Origin: Eustoma russellianum
Taxonomy: Eukaryota; Streptophyta; Magnoliopsida; Gentianales; Gentianaceae
Reading direction: 5' to 3'
NCBI GenBank assembly: GCA_036186865.1
Contig: AP025062.1
Coordinates: forward strand, 6,101,059 to 6,165,058
Length of the DNA stretch: 64,000 nt
Below, in pieces: positions 57,901 through 64,000 of this stretch. The stretch's first letter is position 1. The number at the start of each line of letters is the position of its first letter. The notes beneath the pieces were generated by a model, which did no database searches, was not told the origin of the DNA, and saw only the letters and a list, made by a program, of their open reading frames with translations. The position numbers and the translations under genes are program-made.

Positions 57901-59506
57901 GGGATATCCTGTGGTTCAAGTAAGAGCATTATTGGACCTATTATATTCAGAATATATTCCGAGAACAGTACAGGAGGTGAGTAAAAAGAAAGAATGGCGG
58001 GCAGCAATGGAAATTGAGATGGAGGCATTACTTAAGAATGAGACATGGGAAAAATGTATTCTACCCGAAGGGAAAAAACCGGTTGGATGCAGGTGGGTCT
58101 TTACTATTAAATATAGAGCTGATGGGACAATAGAGAGATACAAGGCGAGACTCGTGGCAAAAGAGTATACTCAAACATATGGGATCGATTACTCCGAAAC
58201 TTTCTCACCGGTGGCAGAGATTGACACAATTCAAGTATTGTTTTCTATAGCTGCAAATAAGGAGTGGCCCTTATACTAGTTTGATGTGAAAAACGCCTTT
58301 TTACATAGTGAGATACAGTAAGAGGTATATATGGAGGCACCCCCAGGTTTTTCTGAGGAGTTCCAACAAGGTGAAGTGTGTAGACTAAAGAAGATACTTT
58401 ACGGGTTAAAACAAAGTCCACGAGCATGGTTTGGAAGGTTCACACTAACGATGAGAAAGAATGGTTACAAACAAAGCAATGCCGACCACACGCTCTTCTT
58501 TAAGAAAAATGGAGAGAAGGTCACATGTCTAATAATATATGTGGATGACATGATCATTACAGGAGATGATGCTGAGGAGATCATGCAACTTCGTCAAAAG
58601 CTGTTTGCCGAATTTGAGATGAAAGATCTGAGAGAACTACGCTATTTTCTGGGAATTGAAGTATCTCGCTCCGACTGAGGGATCATGATATGTCAGCAGA
58701 AGTATATCCTAGATCTATTAGCAGAAGTAGGCATGTTGGATTGTAAGCCTGCCAAGACACCAATAGCCATAAATCATCGACTGCAAGTAACTCCAACAGA
58801 ACCAGTAGTACACCAGGAGCGATATCAGAGACTGGTCGGACGGTTGATCTATCTTTCACATACGCCACCGGATATTGCATATGCAGTAGGAGTTGTGAGC
58901 CAGTTTATGCATCATCCGCAGGACACACATATGATGGCAGTCAAAAGGATTCTAAGGTACTTAAAAGGGACGGCTGGACGAGGCATCTTGCTCACAAAGC
59001 ATGGACATGTAGATGTAGAAGTATTTACAGATGCAGACTGTGCGGGGAACCCCAATGACAGGAGGTCCACGTCAGAGTACTTTGCTTTTGTTAGAGGAAA
59101 CTTGGTAACATGGAAGAGTAAGAAGCAGAAGGTGGTAGCCTTATCAAGTGCTGAGGCAGAATTTAGGGGAATTGCAAAAGGAATTGTGGAAGTCTTGTGG
59201 TTGAAGAGGCTACTAGAAGAAATTGGGGCGGTGATCCGTCTTCCAGTAAGATTATGGTGTGATAATAAAGCAGCAATAAGCATCTCAGAGAATCCCGTCC
59301 AGCATGATCGAACCAAGTATATCGAGGTTGATCGACACTTTATTAAGGAGAAACTTGAGGATGGAAGTATGGCGTTGCCATTTGTAAAAAGTGAAGATCA
59401 GCTTGCAGACATCTTAACAAAGACAGTAACCGGGAGAGTATTCGAAGGCATCTTGAGCAAGTTGGGTATTAGATACTCCAATACTCAACTTGAGGGGGAG
59501 TGTTAA
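54913..59506 (+). pseudogene. Copia gag-pol polyprotein (several stops, one frameshift)
   Basis: The start at 54913 gives MSGESSEPKSS. TAG at 55180 and TAA at 56281 interrupt an otherwise open gag-protease frame. Gag has SHLVTNVSQYPTAKALWD and the knuckle CSHCGRRKHTKESC (about 55789). Protease has IIDCGATDTM, with C where S is usual. An extra T near 56612 shifts the frame. Integrase follows (WHRRLGHPSF, HSDVWGP, LRSDNGTEY) with TGA TAA at 57098-57103, then HTPQQNGVAERKN. A stop lies near 57641. RT has CRWVFTIKY, DVKNAFLH, LKQSPRAWF and YVDDMIITGDD, with stops at 58277, about 58319 and 58676. RNase H (FTDADCAGNPNDRRSTSEY, LWCDNKAAISI, LADILTK) is open to 59506, inside the LTR edge. Confidence 0.92.
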
Positions 59507-59732
59507 AGAATGAAATGTTTGTGATTGTATGTAAATTAGGAGAAAAGATTTAATTACGTGTAAATTAGGAAACTCATTTATTTGGTTCTTATCCTATTCA
59601 ATCTCAGTCAAATATTCTAATTAGACTGATTGAGAGGAAATTGAGGAATTTAGTACTACTTATAGGAGGTGTATGTACAGAAGAAAATCAATGAAGAGAA
59701 ACGTTCAGTTTGCAAAAGATTGTTTTTTATCA
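59501..59732 (+). repeat. 3' LTR of the nested Copia element
   Basis: It follows the polypurine tract directly. The stop codon of the polyprotein (59504-59506) lies within its first six bases. Confidence 0.93.
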
Positions 59733-59737
59733 CAGCA

Positions 59738-60260
59738 AGCTTCTGTTATGTCAGATCAGAAAATTATGAATGAAGAAAAGGAGAGTTTAATGGAATCTCA
59801 GTTTGGACGGCTGCAATGTCAGTATAGCTTGATAGATTCTTGATTTTGACGTTTATGTGGTAGTGTAACTTCCATCTACCTGTGATTCCAGGCATCTGCC
59901 ATTCTCTTTAGCAGAGTGACATTTCAATTAGTGGCATTTGGTGTCTAATATCAATCTTTAGATACAAGGCTGTCAAAATCCCGTCTGGATGCTCCATTAA
60001 CAGTGCAAAATTCACATCAAAGGTGGATGGCTATGTTTGATGCTTATCACAAGCTACCAAATTGGGATTCCTTGAGAAAAGCATTTTGTGTTCGGGTGAA
60101 GCCAAACGTTCTTGTCTTGTTTGGCAAGGGTTGCTATAAAGATACCAGTCTGCATTTGTATTTTCTTATATTGGATACGAATTCTACAAACTTTTACAAT
60201 TGCAGACTCCTGTCTGCCAACCAAATCTGATTTTGGTGGAACAGGTACTGCTTTCCATGG
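59738..60260 (+). pseudogene. Captured exons in the MULE, right part
   Basis: The first exon half continues from 59738 and runs to a stop near 59840. A second open stretch at about 59968-60110 reads RLSKSRLDAPLTVQN and RWMAMFDAYHKLPNWDSLRK, preceded by a tttag acceptor-like site. A third 39-bp segment (60206-60244) is framed by tgcag and gtactg. This exon-intron look without any transposase motif supports capture of host gene pieces. The donor gene was not identified. Confidence 0.5.
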
Positions 60261-60585
60261 AGAATATTTTACAGGAGAAGAAGATGAAAGGGGGAGGAGG
60301 ATGGGTGAGGGTGTGGATTTTATTTTTTATTTTTTATTTTTGCTTAAACTTTTAATTTTTTTGACTTTATTATTTTATTGATCCTAAACCGTGGTCAAAG
60401 TCGGGTTAAAAGTAGGGTTAAGTCCGGTCAAAGGTCGATTTGAGCAGTCAACGGTAAACCAGCAGGTCATCCGGATGCCAGGTGTTAATTTCACCAATAA
60501 GTATGGCTGGTAAGCGAGTTTCATGAAAGTATGGATGCTACTCAAAACATTGTGAAACAGTATGGATACCAGGTGCAATTAACTC

Positions 60586-61083
60586 AAATTTTCTCTTTAA
60601 TTTAATTTGAAAATTATTGTCACAGAGCAACCATGAGGCCGCCCTCCACCTACACCAACTTGCATGAACTCGGTATGCTACGTCACTCTCTATATCACCA
60701 TCTTTCTGTACAAATGATCCTAGGTGCTTGAACTTACTTACCTTTGGGACCACTTGACCCTTAATGGTGAGTTGGCTATTTTCATCGTCGGCTGCGCTGC
60801 TGAAGCCGCAGTGCAGATACTCAGTCTTAGAACGACTAATTCTTAGGCCTTTTCTCTCTAAAGCACCTCGCCACTCCTCTGTTCTTATACTCAGGTTATG
60901 TCTACTTTCCACGACTAATACAATATCGTCAGCAAAAAACATACACCATGAGACTGTCTCTTGGATCGGCTTTGACAACTCATCTAGGACAACGGCAAAA
61001 AGAAATGGGCTCAAAGCGGACCCTTGATGGAGGCCTACCTCCACTGAGAAGAAATCTGTATCCCCTATAGGCGTATGAACGGT
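60586..61083 (-). mobile_element. RTE-type LINE, reverse-transcriptase part (5'-truncated)
   Basis: On the minus strand from about 61083: IGDTDFFSVEVGLHQGSALS, PFLFAVVLDELSKPI, CMFFADDIVLVVESR, RISRSKTEYLHCGF and FKHLGSFVQKDGDIESDV. These are RT motifs 4-7 of plant RTE elements, with the catalytic FADD. The frame is open into LKRKF at 60600. It stops matching at the MULE border and resumes in phase at 53998. The upstream RT and endonuclease are absent. Confidence 0.88.
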
Positions 61084-61084
61084 T

Positions 61085-61595
61085 CAGCAAATAATATATA
61101 GGAAAAAATAAATAGGCCCGTAAAGCATAGTTTAGTTGATATACAGACTGGAATATTGCTTTAAAAAAAGATGTAGGTTGAACCGTGACACTGCTGTCTA
61201 GGATCAATACTGCTATCTGAGTTTGAAGGTCAAAATCCTGAATCTGACATAATTGTGTGCTGGTTACAAACCTGATTTACGGTAGATTTTTCTGTGAGAT
61301 TTGTCAACACCTTGACAAACTAGAAGACAACTGAGTTTCTAATTTAGAAACTCTATGCAGCTTCATTAATGACACTTCATTCAATACATTATCCAGCCAT
61401 AAAATATGTCTCGGTTTCACTTTTGTCATTTAAGTAATTACTTGATTGCAATTGATGTATTGCCTTTTTTATGTGTTCTTTACCATGATAATTTAAAAAC
61501 TAAACCGAACGTATAAAAAAATAGATAACATATTGAGACACCCAAAAAAAAAGGAATATTGTTGAGATGGAATTGTTCCGTGCTTACCGATCTTT
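61085..61595. other. Intergenic DNA with a weak SINE-like stretch
   Basis: aagcatagtttagttgata (about 61117-61135) resembles an A box of SINE family C, but no clean B box follows. The rest holds nothing I can support. Confidence 0.35.
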
Positions 61596-61598
61596 TTA

Positions 61599-61759
61599 TG
61601 TGTATAAAAATGTGTCTCTGTTTGTGAATATAGATAAATATGTGTGTTTGTGCATGTGTGTGCGCGCATGTGTGTATGCAGCCACATGTATGTGTGCATA
61701 TATATATGCAGTCACATATTTATCTATATTCACAAGCAAACCTATTTTTATACACATAC
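61599..61759. repeat. Long hairpin-forming inverted repeat
   Basis: 61599-61644 and 61713-61759 are inverted copies. The core gtgaatatagataaatatgt is exact on both arms, and the outer part (atgtgtataaaaat) also pairs. Arms of about 46 bp enclose a 68-bp tg/ca-rich loop. Confidence 0.85.
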
Positions 61760-61764
61760 AACAA

Positions 61765-61900
61765 CAATCATACCTAGTATATTTCAACGGTAATAAAAGT
61801 CATCGGTAGGGTCTGGAGAGGGTGAGAGACAGACAAACAATACCTTCATCCCAAGGGGATAGAGAGTTTGATTCCAATTAGACTCCAGGCTCTAACACAC
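61765..61900 (-). mobile_element. SINE or truncated RTE tail (family D)
   Basis: On the minus strand it carries atccccttgggatgaaggta, ttgtttgtctgtctctcacc, ctctccagaccctaccgatg and a (ttg)n tail. The same order forms the last 150 bp of the RTE LINE at 53225-53400. Confidence 0.7.
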
Positions 61901-61904
61901 ATAC

Positions 61905-61985
61905 ACATAAAAAGATATATATATATGTATATATACACACACACACACATATATATATATATCTCTAAATATACATAAATATATA
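61905..61985. repeat. (AT)n/(AC)n microsatellite
   Basis: Alternating runs of tatata and cacaca next to the CACTA end. Confidence 0.85.
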
Positions 61986-62545
61986 CACCACAAAAAAATT
62001 GTGGGTTGCCGACGGAAAAATCACCGACGAACAACGTATAGTCGTTGTTTCGTCGGTAATAGCGACGACTCTGCGACCAAAATAATGTAGTCGCTAATTG
62101 CGACGAAAGTACGATGAAATTCGTTGTCGCTAAAAGAAAAATAGTCAGTCAGGTGAATTACGTCGGTGATTTGTCGGTGTCTCGTCGCTATTCTGCGTGT
62201 TTTTGTTCGTCGCTATTTAGTTTCTAACGCTTCGTCGCTATGTCGTCGCACATGTGTCGCTAAAATTATAAAATAAATTCGTCGTTTACTAAGTTCTTGG
62301 AGTTGTGTATCGTCGTTTTTTTGTCAATGAAACCCGTATGTGGCAAATGTTTTGAATTACTTTCCGTTCGTCATTCGGTTTGTCGTTGTGTCGTCGCAGA
62401 TACATCGAGAATTAAACACGTGTATTGATTAAGGAAAAAGAAAGCGGTAATTGGGAAAAATACTCATTCATTTAATAATAAGAAGTTACATTATCAAACG
62501 AAAAAATAAAAAAAAAATCTAAAAAGAGATGCGGAGATGGGCCGT

Positions 62546-62878
62546 TCACTCTTCGTCATCGGACGAAAGAGTGGCCGCGACATTCTCCGCAAACTCTTTG
62601 AGAAGGCGCTTGAGCTTGTAGTATCTAAATTTCATCTTCCGCAGCCTTCTAGTCATGTAGTGCAGTTGTCGCGACTGCTGATGCATGTTTGCCATCAGCA
62701 TACGGAAGTCGGCGTCCTGCACCGGCATTTGTTCTTGATCATCCTGATGCGGCGGTGGGCCATAGACAGATACAGAACCCTCTCGCTCAACCGATGGTGG
62801 TTGAGGAGGAGGCCCTTCTGGAGGGGCACTGTTTGCCCGTCCACCACGCCTTGGGGTTCTTTTAAAACGACGCGGCAT
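62546..62878 (-). CDS. Small Pro-rich/coiled-coil protein of the CACTA-like element, copy 1
   Basis: 110 residues from ATG at 62878. A basic head (MPRRFKRTPRRGGRANS) is followed by a Pro-rich linker (PPEGPPPQPPS), a polar middle, a Met/Lys/Arg-rich helix likely to coil (RMLMANMHQQSRQLHYMTRR, then KLKRLLKEFAENVAA) and an acidic end SSDDEE. It shares layout and both ends with the ORF at 63679-64000. No known catalytic domain is recognised. It could be the last exon of a larger element gene or a DNA-binding accessory protein. Confidence 0.55.
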   Translation of the reverse strand: MPRRFKRTPRRGGRANSAPPEGPPPQPPSVEREGSVSVYGPPPHQDDQEQMPVQDADFRMLMANMHQQSRQLHYMTRRLRKMKFRYYKLKRLLKEFAENVAATLSSDDEE

Positions 62879-63295
62879 ATTTTGATTATTTATAACGTTC
62901 TATGTGTGTATGTATAACAGCGGATGTTTGGGGTATAAATAGTGAAATGAGCGACGACATAGCGACGACATAGCGACGCATTTGTCAACCGTTGGGAATG
63001 TGCAGTGAATGTGTAGTGTGTGCAGTGAATGGGCAGTGATGACCTTTCGGATGTTATAGCGACGACGTAGCGACGAATTAGCGACGTATGTTTATCGTAC
63101 GATGCAACCGTTGGGAACTGAACTGACACTGCCGAATAGCGACAACTTGGCGACGGAATAGCGACGAAACGCGTCGAATAATGTGAAGAGACGTTTTCCG
63201 TCGCTGTTTCGTCGGTAAAGCGTCGGTAAATTCAAAAAAAAAACCCGCGAAGCCCGTTCTTCTCATTGTATTTAGTTTTTCCCTTTTTCGTCGAT

Positions 63296-63450
63296 ACGGT
63301 TAGTAGGTTTTTGTTGTTCTATTAAGTTTCGTCGAAGATATAGTTAGGTTTCGACGATACGGTTAATAGGTTTTTGTCGTTCTATTAAGTTTCGTCGAAG
63401 ATATATATAGTTAGTAGGTTTTCGTCGTTGTATTAGGTTTCGTCGGTATA
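63296..63450. repeat. Tandem repeat of a 60-bp unit in the CACTA-like element
   Basis: The phrase gttagtaggttttt(g/c)tcgtt(c/g), tattaagtttcgtcg and aagatatag recurs three times with small changes. Confidence 0.75.
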
Positions 63451-63678
63451 TAGTTGATGTTTAGTCGGTGAATTAGTCGGAAGAAATTTTTCTTAACCAC
63501 ATTTCGCGTATACAGGTGCGTCGTCAGGATTCGTAAGAGATTAAACACGTGTTATAATTATTAAGAAAACAAATACGATATTAAAAAAACAAACTTCATT
63601 AATATAAAATTAAAAATTAAAAATTACAAAATATAATAAGAAATATTTAAAAAAAGCTAAATAGCGAAGAGTAGCCAC

Positions 63679-64000
63679 TCACTGTTCGTCATCCGAACAG
63701 AGAGAAGCTATACTCTCCGCACACGCCTTCAGTTGGCGTCTCAACTGTGCAGATTTGGATTTAATCCGCATCTGCCTTTTATCTATGTAGTCGAGACGCT
63801 CTTCCTGAACCGTGACATGCGCCCTCACCTCATCTAACATTTTCCACAGATCTCGTACTTCTGTTTGGAGTTCGACAATTTGTCGATCCCGGCGAGGCTC
63901 AGAGGGCTCTGGTGGGGGAGGAGGTGGGGGAGGAACAGTTGAAGAAGAAGGCACTTCAGTTGGCGGTGTTGCCGCCCTACCACCACGTCCACCACGTCGT
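63679..64000 (-). CDS. Small Pro-rich/coiled-coil protein of the CACTA-like element, copy 2 (partial)
   Basis: The frame is open to the window edge, so the start lies outside. It reads RRGGRGGRAATPPTEV, then a run of eight prolines, then a heptad-like helix (RDRQIVELQTEVRDLWKMLD, continuing to LRRQLKACAESIAS) and the acidic end CSDDEQ. It resembles copy 1 in its Gly/Arg head, Pro linker, helix and SxDDE tail. The DNA after both stop codons also matches (attaaacacgtgt and tcatta-type blocks), which points to a duplicated unit of about 1.1 kb. Confidence 0.55.
   Translation of the reverse strand, partial: RRGGRGGRAATPPTEVPSSSTVPPPPPPPPEPSEPRRDRQIVELQTEVRDLWKMLDEVRAHVTVQEERLDYIDKRQMRIKSKSAQLRRQLKACAESIASLCSDDEQ

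Larger units (their letters stand above)
54486..59732 (+). mobile_element. Copia LTR retrotransposon nested in the MULE
   Basis: Short LTRs (233 bp at 54486-54718, 232 bp at 59501-59732) start tgttaaa and end ttatca. The perfect 5-bp duplication cagca lies at 54481-54485 and 59733-59737. The primer site tggtatcagagctgag follows the 5' LTR directly at 54719. A tgagggggag polypurine tract (59491-59500) precedes the 3' LTR. The LTRs differ at roughly nine places by eye. Gag-pol is nearly full length with several stops and one frameshift. Confidence 0.95.
54009..60585. mobile_element. Mutator-like element with gene-like exons (Pack-MULE candidate) inserted in the RTE LINE
   Basis: Inverted termini of about 113 bp (54009-54121 and 60473-60585) start gagttaattgcacctggtat and differ at only a handful of sites. 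The flanks aaattttcgc (53999-54008) and aaattttctc (60586-60595) are a 10-bp duplication with one mismatch, as in Mutator-like elements. There is no transposase. Without the nested Copia element it would be about 1.3 kb. The interior holds exon-like segments bounded by plausible splice sites, the arrangement known as a Pack-MULE. Confidence 0.85.
61986..64000 (-). mobile_element. CACTA-like DNA transposon, one end (runs off the window)
   Basis: A terminus caccacaaaaaaattgtggg at 61986 resembles the cactacaagaaa ends of CACTA elements. Inside it the DNA is packed with gcgacga, tcgtcgct and cgtcggta motifs in both directions (61986-62410, 62950-63480), the usual subterminal repeats that bind transposase. 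Two small related ORFs point to this end. No transposase domain is visible in the window, so the catalytic gene would lie beyond 64000 or be absent. Confidence 0.72.

Noticed and set aside
61567..62034. Several short ORFs rich in Cys, His and Tyr
   Set aside because: They are translations of tg/ca and ta microsatellites and of the hairpin arms.

Overview
The window is nuclear DNA of a flowering plant, most likely a eudicot. It contains single-intron tau-class glutathione S-transferase (GST) genes, plant-type L1 and RTE LINEs, Copia elements, a Tat-type Gypsy element, TRIMs, tRNA-derived SINEs with TTG tails, hAT-, Mutator- and Stowaway-like MITEs and a CACTA end. No species can be named from the sequence alone. 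The only host genes that look intact are three tau GSTs, all on the minus strand: GST-A (14906-16620), GST-B (28507-30204) and GST-C (33051-34548). Each has two exons joined by a phase-0 intron at the same codon. Nearly everything else is mobile DNA.

Layout. 1-2370: a TRIM and two SINEs. 2371-8649: a Copia-type element with almost identical 259-bp LTRs and a 5-bp target duplication, but a ruined interior. 9137-14476: a full-length L1-type LINE between 17-bp target duplications. 14560-16730: SINE, GST-A (with a TRIM in its intron) and its TATA box. 17413-23130: a minus-strand Copia element with a collapsed gag. 24100-25320: a diverged solo LTR of the same family. 26500-35600: GST-B and GST-C among SINEs, MITEs and a TRIM; a local duplication preserves the empty site of a 183-bp Mutator-like MITE. 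36034-46068: a Tat-type Gypsy element with a second RNase H and an antisense gene that has its own TATA box. 46246-47178: two hAT-like MITEs. 47417-52620: a second L1-type LINE whose two ORFs overlap by ATGA. 53225-61083: a nest in which an RTE LINE is split by a Mutator-like element carrying gene-like exons, itself split by a Copia element. 61986-64000: the end of a CACTA-like element with two related small coiled-coil ORFs.

How it fits together. The locus looks like a tandem GST cluster pushed apart by waves of insertion. Small elements (SINEs, TRIMs) sit in the GST introns without breaking the exons, while large elements fill the intergenic space. Nesting gives a relative age order in several places. 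The large elements carry stops or frameshifts, so none of the autonomous types looks able to make all of its own proteins. No CRISPR, rRNA or functional tRNA gene was seen.
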